64,000 bases of DNA, taken from positions 1-64,000 of the forward strand of contig NZ_SWLG01000016.1 in the NCBI RefSeq assembly GCF_005747095.1, read 5' to 3'. Made by a program: the position numbers and the translations under genes. Each line of letters begins with the position of its first letter. Positions within the stretch are counted from its first letter, which is position 1. Of this stretch, positions 18,673 through 27,666 are shown piece after piece. Under the pieces are notes generated by a model. That model was not told the DNA's origin. It did not search any database and was given only the letters and a program-made list of their open reading frames with translations. This DNA comes from Exobacillus caeni (lineage in GTDB: Bacteria; Bacillota; Bacilli; Bacillales; Guptibacillaceae).

Positions 18673-18846
18673 TTAACTCCCAGTCACACTGTCACTAATC
18701 TTCAAAATAGATTGTAATTTCTCTTTCAGTTCATTAATTACATCATTTGTTTCTATTGTTTCTGAGTTCTGGGCCCTCAAGCATATTTCATTTAAAATCT
18801 CTGTTAGTAGTTGTTGCGTTACCTTTTCAAAATTATTATTATTCAT
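18673..18846 (-). CDS. Small acidic protein of unknown function in the eps locus
   Basis: A 57-residue frame beginning MNNNNFEKVTQQLLTEILNE and ending SDSVTGS, with a GTGAGG ribosome binding site 7 bp before the ATG. It is predicted to be helical, with one Cys near position 22. It ends five bases before the start of the epsL-type gene, so it is in position to be co-translated. I do not recognise a family. The good ribosome binding site and tight spacing argue that it is a real gene. Confidence 0.55.
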   Translation of the reverse strand: MNNNNFEKVTQQLLTEILNEICLRAQNSETIETNDVINELKEKLQSILKISDSVTGS

Positions 18847-18889
18847 GTTTGATTCCTCACTTTATTAACTTTTTACTTTTCGGTTCAAT

Positions 18890-19178
18890 TTAAAAAAACC
18901 CGCTTTCTACTAAGCGAGGATTCTCTATTTCATGCGATGTACTATATTCAGTTTTGTAACCATCAGGATTTCCTTCCTGCCACCTCCAAGAATCCTTACA
19001 CATTTCTAAGATATCCATTTTAGCTTCCCAGCCAAGATCTGATTCAGGTTTCGTAGGGTCTGCATAACAAATTGTTGCATCTCCATGCATAGGGGTCACA
19101 ACTTTGGAAGGAATACTCTTTCCAGAAGCTTGTAGACTTACTTTGTATTCCCGCTCCTCCAATTACAAGAACCGCCAT
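18890..19178 (-). pseudogene. galE: galE pseudogene with a large internal deletion
   Basis: The ATG at 19178 opens MAVLVIGGAG, the nucleotide-binding start of UDP-glucose 4-epimerase. It then jumps in another frame to the last part of GalE: ASGKSIPSK, ATICYADPTKPESDLGWEAK and the tail EMCKDSWRWQEGNPDGY. Roughly 240 residues of the usual 330 are missing and the frames do not match, so no active epimerase can be made. A TTG inside the first frame could start the 90-residue C-terminal piece, but this lacks the catalytic Tyr-Lys. The gene probably once supplied UDP-Gal or UDP-GalNAc to the polysaccharide. Confidence 0.85.
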
Positions 19179-19195
19179 ATTTCACCCCCATTTAG

Positions 19196-20263
19196 TTATA
19201 GATTTATATAATCACTTCTATAATCAAGACCACCAAAACCTATTAAATGTTCATAAACAAAATAAATCATGTAGCATACTAAAATTGCATAATAGACAAA
19301 CCTTCGCTCTCTCTCTTTAAAAAGTAGTACCAGCCATGATATTAAGATTAAATTATATAATCCAAAATAAATATTGAACCTTGCAAATATCCAGTTCTGA
19401 GAAGAAATTAAAGAAAACATTAAACAAATCAATGACATATTGACAATAATGTCACTCTTAGGCCAAAGTTCTCTTAGCTTATGTCTTCCAAGATAAGCGA
19501 TCAAAACCGGCACAGCATCAACCATAACCCTTAGTTTATTTGCTCCACCTTCAACAAAACTACTGTAATGACCATATTGGGTTTCTTCTAATGCATTAAA
19601 CAACAGTGTTGAAAACTCATTAAAGCCAATAACAATCAGGAGAGATGATGATAAAAGTAAATAAGTGACTTTTGTCCATGCTTCTCTTCTTACAAAAAAA
19701 TAAATGGGTAAAAGTATAAGTGCACTTTGGTGTATCGTTGATGCAAGAAGTATTATTAAAGTATATTTTGTAAAACTCCCATTTAATAAATATTTTGTTG
19801 CAATAAACGCAATTGATGCTGCAAGATACTGTCTTATTCCATTCATGGAAGTAGTAAACATCCCTAAAGTTATGAACACATATATACTCAATTCGAAAAA
19901 CCTTGAATATTGATAAAGGACAAATACGATTAAAAAGTTAGTCATGATAGCAGTAGTAAGAATTAATACTTGTGGATCATCTGAAATCTTTTGTAACAAC
20001 ATTTGCAAAATATTGAAACCAAAGTCGCCAGTATAGTCGATATCCTTCCAATTGAAAGTGGTTACGCTGTAAGAGTGCATATAAAAATAAGTATCACCAA
20101 TATTATTTCTAAGGCCAGATACTGTGATTAATGTAATCATTACAAGAAAAACAAATAATCGATTTGGCTTTATTTCTTTATAACTATCAATAGAAGTGGA
20201 AAAATATCTTGAAAAAAAAGAAAATACATATACTAGAGAAAGGTTCAGCCACATGATTGCCAT
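19196..20263 (-). CDS. epsG: EpsG-family polysaccharide polymerase
   Basis: 355 residues and about 10 membrane helices. The EpsG family pattern is visible: GLRNNIGDTYFYMHSY near the N-terminus, then FTTSMNGIRQYLAASIAFIA and STIHQSALILLPIYFF in the middle. EpsG proteins are Wzy-like polymerases that join flipped repeat units outside the membrane. It follows the GT2 gene by 22 bp and precedes the galE pseudogene by 17 bp. It forms the assembly machinery together with the flippase at 2.2 kb and EpsA/EpsB at 28 kb. Confidence 0.85.
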   Translation of the reverse strand: MAIMWLNLSLVYVFSFFSRYFSTSIDSYKEIKPNRLFVFLVMITLITVSGLRNNIGDTYFYMHSYSVTTFNWKDIDYTGDFGFNILQMLLQKISDDPQVLILTTAIMTNFLIVFVLYQYSRFFELSIYVFITLGMFTTSMNGIRQYLAASIAFIATKYLLNGSFTKYTLIILLASTIHQSALILLPIYFFVRREAWTKVTYLLLSSSLLIVIGFNEFSTLLFNALEETQYGHYSSFVEGGANKLRVMVDAVPVLIAYLGRHKLRELWPKSDIIVNMSLICLMFSLISSQNWIFARFNIYFGLYNLILISWLVLLFKERERRFVYYAILVCYMIYFVYEHLIGFGGLDYRSDYINL

Positions 20264-20285
20264 ATTAAAATCCTTCCTTAAAGAA

Positions 20286-21188
20286 TTAGCCGCTTTTTAA
20301 GACTGTTTTTTTGTCTGTGTTTATAATATAGAAATATAATAGGATTCCGAATGGCATAGCTAAGATAGTAGTAAATTTGTTAGGAGATTCTCTTATTAAC
20401 CGTCTATTTCTGATCATAATATTGCTTGAAACATAGTGAATAGCTTCACGGAATCTTTCTTTAAAAGTTGGGGCATGTGTCATTGCAACTTTTCTAAAAA
20501 AAGAAAACCCGTTTGGGTTTTTCTTATATTGTTTAATAATATTCATGCTAGAACCGTCCTGCAGGTATTCGACATGACAGAACACTTCGTTCATTATTAA
20601 CAAGGGACATTCTTGATCTATCAGAATGTATTTATAACTTAAAGGGCAATATTTCTCTCCGGGATATAAAGGATATGGTGGCATTTTTCGAGTTAATTCT
20701 GATCGGTATACAAGCTTCTTATCACCTTTTACCTTATATCTTCCATATAAATTTGATAGTGTAGATTTCCTCAAGCTATCTGGCATTTTTGTACCTATAA
20801 TGTCTCCAGCATGATTAGCATCTAAACCTACTATTCCCGCATATCGGTTACTACCTTCGTCGTTCCATTTAGTAAGAATCTTTTCTACCGCATTTTCTGG
20901 CATATAATCATCAGAATCAATACAAACGTTGAGCTCAGTATCAATAAGTTCATAGGCTGTGTTATGTGCTCCATGCATACCTTGATTTTCCTGGAAGTGA
21001 TATTTAATAAGTATCTCACTTTCATTAACCCATTTATCCACTAAATCTTTAGTATTATCAGTGGATCCATCATCGATAATTAGCCAAATAAAATCCTTAC
21101 AGGTTTGCTTTTTTAGACTTTCATAACATTGATGGAGGATATAAGCACGATTATAAGTTGGTGTAAAAATAGTCAAAGTAGGGGGCAT
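20286..21188 (-). CDS. Family 2 glycosyltransferase
   Basis: 300 residues. LTIFTPTYNRAYIL, DDGSTDNTKDLV (about 41-52) and LNVCIDSDDYMPENAVEKI (about 90-108) define a GT-A transferase. The DSDD motif binds the metal and donor nucleotide. The C-terminus ends in a hydrophobic helix (about 275-292), suggesting membrane association. It is a paralogue of the GT2 gene at 4487-5392. Sixteen bases separate it from the upstream GT4 gene. Confidence 0.86.
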   Translation of the reverse strand: MPPTLTIFTPTYNRAYILHQCYESLKKQTCKDFIWLIIDDGSTDNTKDLVDKWVNESEILIKYHFQENQGMHGAHNTAYELIDTELNVCIDSDDYMPENAVEKILTKWNDEGSNRYAGIVGLDANHAGDIIGTKMPDSLRKSTLSNLYGRYKVKGDKKLVYRSELTRKMPPYPLYPGEKYCPLSYKYILIDQECPLLIMNEVFCHVEYLQDGSSMNIIKQYKKNPNGFSFFRKVAMTHAPTFKERFREAIHYVSSNIMIRNRRLIRESPNKFTTILAMPFGILLYFYIINTDKKTVLKSG

Positions 21189-21203
21189 TTTAGTACCTCC
21201 GAT

Positions 21204-22322
21204 TTAATTTATTTTGGATACATAATAATTTGTATAATATTCAGTGAGCCAGTAGGCCATGCTACTGGTATCATAGCCATGTTTTTTTAACAACTCAGCA
21301 GTATTTTCATGTTCGTAAGTAGAAGAAAGTACCTTTTCCGCCCACTCTTTGGCCGTCTGGTATAAACTCAAAAATTCTACTCTTCCTGTTACATCACTTT
21401 CTTTTGTAATTGCCTCAGATACCACACACTTTAATCCAGCTGCCTGTGCTTCAACTAACACAACTGGCAACCCTTCAAATAATGAAGGAAAAAGAAAGAG
21501 GTCCATCCCTTGCATAAGCTCTGAAATATTATTTCTTATTCCCAAAAATCGCACTTTGGAAGATAAGCCTAATATAGCAACTTTCTTTTCAATATCTTTT
21601 CTCAAGTTTCCATCTCCGATTAACACTAAAATAGCATCTGGTTTCTTTTGTTGAATCTCTTTGAAAATCTCGATTAAAAAATCATGGTTTTTTTGCTTAT
21701 TAAATCTTCCTATGTGTCCTATTACCAGTTGATCTTTGGCATCCAGGTCTTTCCTTATCCTTGCTCTTGTTTTCTCGCAGTATTTAAACTCTTCAACATT
21801 TACTGCATTGTTTAACACCTTTACTTTTTCTATTTCTCTAGAGTTTTTTCCAAAAAGCCATTGGCCTGCCTTTTTAGAACAGGCAAAATAATCATTTGGA
21901 GCGTCTCTCAAATAATATCTTGCATATAGTCTAAATGGTAGCTTTAGATCAATGCCTAAATCACTTAAATGGCTGTGTGCAATTCTTCCAGGAACTCCGT
22001 GCTTCTTAGCAGCTCTTAAAACAAAACTACTGTTTTCGTTAATATGGGAATGTACAACTTTATATTCAGTATGTTCCTCAAAGAATTTATCTAACTTGTT
22101 AAAATACAATCGATAGTTACCTGGTTTAATTGGTGGCATTCTAAAAATTCTTCCACCAAGCTCAGTTATTTCTTTATCGTAATGACCTTCTTCATCTCTA
22201 TGAACCAAAAAATCAAACTGGATGTGCGTTCGATCTATTTTTCGATAGTAATTCATTAGCATTGTTTCCAATCCGCCACAATTCATTATTGTAACCACTT
22301 GCAGTATTCGAATTGGCTGCAT
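21204..22322 (-). CDS. EpsF-like family 4 glycosyltransferase
   Basis: 372 residues. The start PIRILQVVTIMNCGGLETML, the hinge VIGHIGRFNKQKNHDFLIEI (about 204-223) and the donor-site SLFEGLPVVLVEAQAAGL (about 285-302) are typical of the GT4 CapH/EpsF group. It lies ten bases downstream of a GT2 gene in a tightly packed run. It likely adds a sugar to the undecaprenyl-linked oligosaccharide. Linkage cannot be predicted. Confidence 0.86.
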   Translation of the reverse strand: MQPIRILQVVTIMNCGGLETMLMNYYRKIDRTHIQFDFLVHRDEEGHYDKEITELGGRIFRMPPIKPGNYRLYFNKLDKFFEEHTEYKVVHSHINENSSFVLRAAKKHGVPGRIAHSHLSDLGIDLKLPFRLYARYYLRDAPNDYFACSKKAGQWLFGKNSREIEKVKVLNNAVNVEEFKYCEKTRARIRKDLDAKDQLVIGHIGRFNKQKNHDFLIEIFKEIQQKKPDAILVLIGDGNLRKDIEKKVAILGLSSKVRFLGIRNNISELMQGMDLFLFPSLFEGLPVVLVEAQAAGLKCVVSEAITKESDVTGRVEFLSLYQTAKEWAEKVLSSTYEHENTAELLKKHGYDTSSMAYWLTEYYTNYYVSKIN

Positions 22323-22332
22323 GTCTTCCCTC

Positions 22333-23400
22333 CTATCTCCCCATTTTCCTTAACCTGTCAGCAGTAATTAACATTAGGTAAACTCCTAGTGAAAATCGAT
22401 ATTTTGCACAAAAATAAAACCCTTTCCAAATGATCGGAAAATAGGTCAATTCAAATTTCATAAAGGATTGTCTAATTCGTTTATCGTTTAACATGTTATG
22501 TATTTTCATTATTTTTTTAATGGCTGAATGATTATTGTCTTTGCTAATTGTATTAAATCCAAAACCTAGAGTATTTAGACATATTCGGTTGTTTAAAGCT
22601 AAATAGTAGTCATTATCCATTTGATTTTTTTCAATTAATTCTTCAATCGTATCATAAAGTAAAAACCACTGATTTAATAAATTTGGCTTGTATCTGGAAG
22701 TTATTGATTCTATATTTTCTCTCCAATAATGATAAAAAGGACTATTTATGAAGACGAAAGAACTTGCATAAGATGTGGCTACAATATTAAATAAAGAGTC
22801 CTCATTTGTCCCAATATTACTTAAGTCTTCAAATCTAATATTGTTTTCTTTTATTAAATCGGCTTTGTATAGTTTTGACCATACCGTTCCCCAGGAATCC
22901 AATAAATCTGGATTTGCAACTTCCGTATCTAAGGGGCCAATCAATCTCCTTAATACGAAATTTTTCACTTCTTCTCTTTCATACTTAACTTTCTGAGGGA
23001 GATTAAAATTTTTTTCTTTGGAATAGTTTTTGAATTCACGAATATATGAACACATAACTATATCTGCTTTTTCGTTTACTGCGATTTGTTGCATCTTTTC
23101 ATACATTTCAAATTCAACCCAATCATCTGGATCAACAAATCCTATATAATTACCAGATGCAGAGAGAATCCCTTCGTTTCTTGCTGAAGAAACCCCACCA
23201 TTATCCTTTTCAATCACTTTAATACGGCTATCTTCACTGGAATATCTTTTTAAGATATTTGAACTTGAATCAGTGGACCCATCATTGATTGTAATTATCT
23301 CTATCTCTTTTAATGTTTGTGCTAATAGGCTATCCAAACATCTCTCTAGGTAATCTTCTGCATTATATATAGGAACGATTATACTTACTATCGGCTTCAT
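22333..23400 (-). CDS. EpsJ/EpsH-like family 2 glycosyltransferase
   Basis: 355 residues. VSIIVPIYNAEDYLERCLDS, TINDGSTDSSSNILKRYS (about 37-54) and IGFVDPDDWVEFEMYEKM (about 90-107) give the GT-A core. The DPDDW form of the metal site is common in this subgroup. Its start codon lies 38 bp inside the end of the upstream GT4 gene, so translation is likely coupled. The C-terminal half carries aromatic and basic residues that could bind the membrane or lipid acceptor. Confidence 0.86.
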   Translation of the reverse strand: MKPIVSIIVPIYNAEDYLERCLDSLLAQTLKEIEIITINDGSTDSSSNILKRYSSEDSRIKVIEKDNGGVSSARNEGILSASGNYIGFVDPDDWVEFEMYEKMQQIAVNEKADIVMCSYIREFKNYSKEKNFNLPQKVKYEREEVKNFVLRRLIGPLDTEVANPDLLDSWGTVWSKLYKADLIKENNIRFEDLSNIGTNEDSLFNIVATSYASSFVFINSPFYHYWRENIESITSRYKPNLLNQWFLLYDTIEELIEKNQMDNDYYLALNNRICLNTLGFGFNTISKDNNHSAIKKIMKIHNMLNDKRIRQSFMKFELTYFPIIWKGFYFCAKYRFSLGVYLMLITADRLRKMGR

Positions 23401-24523
23401 TGCTTTCCCCCATATACATTGAGTAAATCCTGCTTAATTCTTTACCTACAGCATTTAAAGAATATTTTTGTACTCTCTTCTTACTTTCGTATCCCATTTG
23501 CTCGCGTAATTTTTCCGATTGATATAATTCTTGAATCTTAACACCAAATAATTTGTAGTCTTGTGGGGGAACTATATAGCCATTAACTTTATCAAGTACT
23601 AGTTCAAAGTGGCCTCGGTTTTTAGTAGCTATAACAGGAAGGCCACAAGACATCGCCTCAATTATGTTTACTGGCAATCCTTCTCTTAAACTTGAAGCTA
23701 CGGCCAGATCTGATATTTTTAAAAATGGCTTAATATCCTCTTTAAATCCTAGAAATCTAACCATTTCAAAAACACCATACTGTCTTGCTAAAGTTTTACA
23801 CGCATTTATTAATGGACCATCCCCTGCCAGTACTAGTTTCACATGAGGGATTCTCCCCTTTACTTCTGCTAAGGCTTTTATTAATAGACTTTGATTTTTA
23901 TTTTTGTTAAATTCAGCAGCATAAAAGAGTATAAAATCTTCATTGCTAAAGTCCATCTCATTTCTCAAGGAAATCTTTTCACCACATGGTGCCTGGAAAA
24001 ATGATTCCACATTTACCCCAACCCCATGGACAAGCTCAATTTTTTTGGTGCTAAAATTTTGTGATGCTATGTTATAATCTTCTTCATTAATTGTGATTAA
24101 ACAGTCCGTAATAGAAGCGAGTACCTTTTCAATCGGATAGTATAACATCCAGTTCTGTAAAGGGGCTCCCTTACAAAAGTGAAATCCATGTGCTGTGTAC
24201 AGTACCTTCGTTCCAGTTTTTCGAGATTTTATTGCTGCTAAACGAGTGAGCACCCCTCCCATTGGTGTATGGCAATGAATTACTTTATACTCGTTTTTAT
24301 TTATAATAGAAGCTAGTTGTTTATATGCTGTTAAATTCTGTTTCTTAAAAGGTGATCGGTGAACAGGAATACTAAATTTCTTATCAACAAAGGGAAGTTC
24401 AATGTTGCCTGATGCAGCAACATGAACTTCCCAGCCTTGTTTTTTAAACCACTCTAAATATGGGATATGAAAAGCCTTAAAATGATAATCAACCGTTGCA
24501 CAAAACAATACCTTATTTTTCAT
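23363..24523 (-). CDS. EpsD-like family 4 glycosyltransferase
   Basis: 386 residues. The N-terminus KVLFCATVDYHFKAFHIPYL resembles EpsD-type transferases, and the order after galU/epsC fits. Typical GT4 elements follow: HCHTPMGGVLTRLAA (about 96-110), FILFYAAEFNKNKNQSLLI (about 205-223) and SLREGLPVNIIEAMSCGLP (about 283-301). It overlaps the next gene and lies 21 bp from galU. Confidence 0.86.
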   Translation of the reverse strand: MKNKVLFCATVDYHFKAFHIPYLEWFKKQGWEVHVAASGNIELPFVDKKFSIPVHRSPFKKQNLTAYKQLASIINKNEYKVIHCHTPMGGVLTRLAAIKSRKTGTKVLYTAHGFHFCKGAPLQNWMLYYPIEKVLASITDCLITINEEDYNIASQNFSTKKIELVHGVGVNVESFFQAPCGEKISLRNEMDFSNEDFILFYAAEFNKNKNQSLLIKALAEVKGRIPHVKLVLAGDGPLINACKTLARQYGVFEMVRFLGFKEDIKPFLKISDLAVASSLREGLPVNIIEAMSCGLPVIATKNRGHFELVLDKVNGYIVPPQDYKLFGVKIQELYQSEKLREQMGYESKKRVQKYSLNAVGKELSRIYSMYMGESNEADSKYNRSYI

Positions 24524-24544
24524 CTTTGACTCCCGCTCTGTCTT

Positions 24545-25423
24545 TTATTTAACTAATTCTTTATCTAGAACTGAAGAAAGATACTCTAACAATTGAGCCC
24601 GTAATTCCTCTCGTTGTAATGCAAAGTCTATTGTCGTCTGGATAAAGCCTATTTTTTCTCCAACGTCATACCGAACTCCCTCAAAATCGTAGGCATATAC
24701 TGCTTCATGTTTATTTAAGCTTGCAATTGCATCTGTCAGTTGAATTTCTCCTCCTGATCCCGGCTCTTGTTTGGATAAAATGTCGAAAACTCTAGGGTTT
24801 AGAATATAACGTCCCATAATTGCTAAGTTAGATGGCGCTTCCTTCACTTTAGGCTTTTCCACCAAACTGTTTACACTATAAAAGCGATCACTAATAATAT
24901 TAGCATCAACAATTCCATATCTAGATACCTCTTCATGTTGAACTTGTTGGACACCAAGTATTGACGCATTGTATCGTTCATATTGTTCAATCATTTGTTT
25001 AAGGCAAGGTTTTTCAGCCTGGACAATGTCATCACCTAAAAGTACAGCAAATGGTTCGTTTCCAATAAACTTGCGAGCACACCAGATTGCATGTCCAAGT
25101 CCTTTAGGTTCTTTTTGGCGTATATAGTGAATATCAACTAACTTTGAAGATTTTTGCACTTCACTTAGCAACTCGTACTTGCCCTTCTCTAATAAGTTTT
25201 GCTCTAATTCAAATGAGTGGTCAAAATGATCTTCAATTGCTCTTTTTCCTTTACCTGTGACGATAATAATATCTTCAATGCCTGACTCGATTGCTTCTTC
25301 AATAATATATTGAATCGTTGGCTTGTCTACAATTGGAAGCATTTCTTTAGGCATTGCTTTTGTTGCAGGCAAGAATCTGGTTCCAAGTCCTGCTGCGGGA
25401 ATAATAGCTTTTCTTACTTTCAT
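24545..25423 (-). CDS. galU: UTP-glucose-1-phosphate uridylyltransferase
   Basis: 292 residues, the usual length for GalU/GtaB. The nucleotidyltransferase signature is [20 protein letters not shown] with [15 protein letters not shown] after it, and the sugar-binding [11 protein letters not shown] lies near residue 222. It makes UDP-glucose from UTP and glucose 1-phosphate. Its place between the epsC-type and epsD-type genes suggests that it feeds this polysaccharide specifically; a housekeeping copy elsewhere is likely but not visible here. Confidence 0.92.
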   Translation of the reverse strand: MKVRKAIIPAAGLGTRFLPATKAMPKEMLPIVDKPTIQYIIEEAIESGIEDIIIVTGKGKRAIEDHFDHSFELEQNLLEKGKYELLSEVQKSSKLVDIHYIRQKEPKGLGHAIWCARKFIGNEPFAVLLGDDIVQAEKPCLKQMIEQYERYNASILGVQQVQHEEVSRYGIVDANIISDRFYSVNSLVEKPKVKEAPSNLAIMGRYILNPRVFDILSKQEPGSGGEIQLTDAIASLNKHEAVYAYDFEGVRYDVGEKIGFIQTTIDFALQREELRAQLLEYLSSVLDKELVK

Positions 25424-25439
25424 GATAATTCTCTCCTTT

Positions 25440-27260
25440 TCAACTTGATACTTTCACCATTTGGACTACTTTATTGTTAGCTAGATTAACTAACCTTTCT
25501 CTTAGTAAGTTGGAATCAATTCTAGAATAGTTTGTAATGATCTCTTGAATCTGTTCTATATGTAGTTCTGATGTCTTTCCAATATATATTTTTGGATATA
25601 TCTGTTTTTCGTGCACTTCATCCTCATTTAGCAGTTCTTCAAAAAGTTTTTCACCTGGCCTCATTCCTGTAAATCTTAGACCGATGTCTTCGATCGTATT
25701 TCCAGAGAGTCTTATTAAGTTTTTAGCAAGATCTACTATTTTAACCGGTTCACCCATATCTAAGACAAATATTTCTCCTCCTTTAGCGAGTGCTCCGGCT
25801 TGAATTACAAGTTTAGAGGCTTCCGGAATGGTCATAAAGTACCGAACCATATCAGGGTGTGTAACAGTTACAGGGCCACCTTTTTGAATTTGCTTTTTAA
25901 AAATAGGAATAACGCTCCCTCTACTACCAAGCACGTTACCAAAACGAACAGCTACGAATTTCGTTTGGCTCGTTTTATCCATGTGTTGAATAATCATTTC
26001 AGCAAGTCGTTTTGTTGCTCCCATAACACTTGTCGGATTAACAGCTTTGTCGGAAGAAATCATGACAAAAGTTCCAACACCATGCCAACTTGCAGCTTCT
26101 GCTACATTGAGGGTTCCCTTAAGATTATTCTTTACGGCTTCATCTGGATTACGCTCCATTAAAGGTACATGCTTATGGGCAGCAGCATGATAAACAACTT
26201 CCGGTTTATATTTTTTCATAACGTCCATCATCTTTTGATCATCCTGTATATCTGCAATTTCAGTAGTGAAATTAATTGGAGTATTCCTAAAAGTATCTTT
26301 TAATTCCAATTCAATTGAATAGATGCTGTTTTCACCATGACCTAATAAAACCAATTGTTTCGGATTATAATTTGAAATTTGTCGACATATTTCAGATCCG
26401 ATTGAACCGCCTGCACCTGTTACTAATACTGTTTTATTGGTAACATATTCTGAAATGGAATTAATATCCATCTGTATAGGATCCCTTCCGAGTAAATCCT
26501 CCACTTCTACATCTCGGAACTGGTTAACTGAAACTTTACCTGTAATCAAATCTTCTAACATTGGAAGAATTTTAGTTTTGGCATTCGTTTTAGAACATTC
26601 CTCAAAGATAACATTTAACTCTTTCTTTTTAAGTGAAGGAATTGCAATGATAATATTTTCTATTGCAAGTTTCCTAACAACCTCTTCGATTTTACTTATT
26701 CCACCAATTACTGGAACCCCGAATATATCCAGGCTTTGCTTTTTAAAATCGTCATCTATAAATGCAATCGGAACTAGTTCGGCATCTTTATTATTTAAAA
26801 GTTGCCGAACAATCATTGTTCCTGCTGCTCCAGCACCTATTATCAGTGTTCTTTTTTTACTCTTATTCTGGTTCATAAATGCATCCCGATATATCCTCCA
26901 AAAAAATCTCGAACCCCCAATTAAAAACATGTGAAGCATCCAGGTCACTGCAAGGAGTCTTAAATAAATATCCTGGAGGAACACTGCTTGTACTAAACCG
27001 GCAGTAAAAATTGAAAACGTAATTGCTTTAATAATAATAATTAATTCTCCTACGCTGGCATATTCCCAGGCTTTTTTATATAACTTATAAATAAATGCAA
27101 AAAAATGATGGCTGATCAAGAGTGTGATAGAACTTAGAATGATCGGCATTGTGACTACATGAATATCTGCATTGACTAAGAATCTTCCAAAAAAGATTGC
27201 TGTAATAACTATCAACGAGTCCATTACTATTAAAAGTGATAACCTCTGGTTATATGTCAC
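25440..27260 (-). CDS. epsC: EpsC-type membrane-bound UDP-sugar 4,6-dehydratase
   Basis: 606 residues from the GTG at 27260, chosen because GAGGAGGG is correctly spaced before it; the ATG at 27278 lacks such a site. Four membrane helices fill the first 110 residues. A first Rossmann domain ([18 protein letters not shown]) is followed by the dehydratase domain with [17 protein letters not shown] and [14 protein letters not shown], where Met replaces the usual SDR Tyr, as in long-form CapD/PglF/EpsC proteins. Family reaction: UDP-GlcNAc to UDP-4-keto-6-deoxy-GlcNAc, the substrate for an EpsN-type aminotransferase. It is preceded by an untranslated leader with a probable EAR element. Confidence 0.88.
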   Translation of the reverse strand: MTYNQRLSLLIVMDSLIVITAIFFGRFLVNADIHVVTMPIILSSITLLISHHFFAFIYKLYKKAWEYASVGELIIIIKAITFSIFTAGLVQAVFLQDIYLRLLAVTWMLHMFLIGGSRFFWRIYRDAFMNQNKSKKRTLIIGAGAAGTMIVRQLLNNKDAELVPIAFIDDDFKKQSLDIFGVPVIGGISKIEEVVRKLAIENIIIAIPSLKKKELNVIFEECSKTNAKTKILPMLEDLITGKVSVNQFRDVEVEDLLGRDPIQMDINSISEYVTNKTVLVTGAGGSIGSEICRQISNYNPKQLVLLGHGENSIYSIELELKDTFRNTPINFTTEIADIQDDQKMMDVMKKYKPEVVYHAAAHKHVPLMERNPDEAVKNNLKGTLNVAEAASWHGVGTFVMISSDKAVNPTSVMGATKRLAEMIIQHMDKTSQTKFVAVRFGNVLGSRGSVIPIFKKQIQKGGPVTVTHPDMVRYFMTIPEASKLVIQAGALAKGGEIFVLDMGEPVKIVDLAKNLIRLSGNTIEDIGLRFTGMRPGEKLFEELLNEDEVHEKQIYPKIYIGKTSELHIEQIQEIITNYSRIDSNLLRERLVNLANNKVVQMVKVSS

Positions 27261-27292
27261 GACTATCCCTCCTCTCATTAATAGAGTAAAAG

Positions 27293-27433
27293 TTATTTTG
27301 CATTGGTCATTCTCTTCTCAATCGCATAATTGACTATTTTTTGAATCTCTTTTAACTTATCCGGTGGAGCATCTTGTTTAATATAGCGAATGGCTTTAGT
27401 CAATGACTTTGGATAGTTGTCTAATTCCTTCAC
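27293..27433 (-). CDS. Small basic protein of unknown function upstream of epsC
   Basis: A 46-residue frame between the leader RNA and epsC. A GTG at 27433 is spaced 10 bp from a strong AGGAGG; an ATG nine bases further upstream almost touches the site and is unlikely to be used. The product (KELDNYPKSLTKAIRYIKQD, ending IEKRMTNAK) is predicted to form two helices and carries no SinI signature. I do not recognise a family. It ends 32 bp before the epsC start. Confidence 0.55.
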   Translation of the reverse strand: MKELDNYPKSLTKAIRYIKQDAPPDKLKEIQKIVNYAIEKRMTNAK

Positions 27434-27461
27434 CTTCTTCATCCCTCCTGTTTTTCAATGA

Positions 27462-27517
27462 TTTAAAAGTAGTACAAATACAACTTTGCTCAATTTTGTA
27501 TTTGTACTACTTTTAAA
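27462..27517. repeat. Perfect 22-bp inverted repeat
   Basis: The arms 27462-27483 and 27496-27517 are exact reverse complements separated by 12 bases. No run of U follows on either strand, so this is not a standard intrinsic terminator. It lies between the probable EAR element and the ribosome binding site of the 46-residue gene. It could form an RNA hairpin acting as a pause, stability or processing element, or it could be a protein-binding site. Confidence 0.85.
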
Positions 27518-27522
27518 ATAAA

Positions 27523-27636
27523 TAGGGCATTAAACCCGACCTCACGTCACACCTTCGACGACTGGCATCTAAGGTTTCTTTCAACCCACAGCATGACCGA
27601 GTGTTTCCATTGATAAAGGTAAGGAGACATCACCAT
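27523..27636 (-). ncRNA. Probable EAR (epsC) processive-antitermination RNA
   Basis: This untranslated stretch lies between the epsB and epsC homologues, the position of the EAR element in B. subtilis eps. It is much richer in G+C than its surroundings and visibly structured. On the minus strand AAACC pairs with GGGTTT around an inner CGTC/GACG hairpin, and GGT/ACC pair near the 5' end. Known role: it lets RNA polymerase pass intrinsic terminators further down the long eps operon, and one such terminator is present at 11885-11930. I recognise it by position and structure; a covariance-model search was not possible. Confidence 0.6.
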
Positions 27637-27652
27637 GTTCATTATTAAGAAC
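27637..27652. promoter_or_regulatory. SinR-like operator or leader palindrome
   Basis: GTTCATTATTAAGAAC fits GTTC-N8-GAAC exactly. It lies between the epsB stop and the probable EAR element, so it could be a second SinR site inside the operon or a structured part of the leader RNA. Confidence 0.45.
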
Positions 27653-27666
27653 GAAGTTATACAACG

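Noticed and set aside
26437-26934. 165-codon plus-strand frame opposite epsC
   Set aside because: Lies inside a well-conserved gene on the other strand; no start signals or family.
27293-27433. The 46-residue protein as a fourth SinI
   Set aside because: It lacks the LD-EW and G-S--E motifs seen in the three SinI-like proteins.
27461-27520. The 22-bp inverted repeat as an intrinsic terminator
   Set aside because: No T run follows on either strand.
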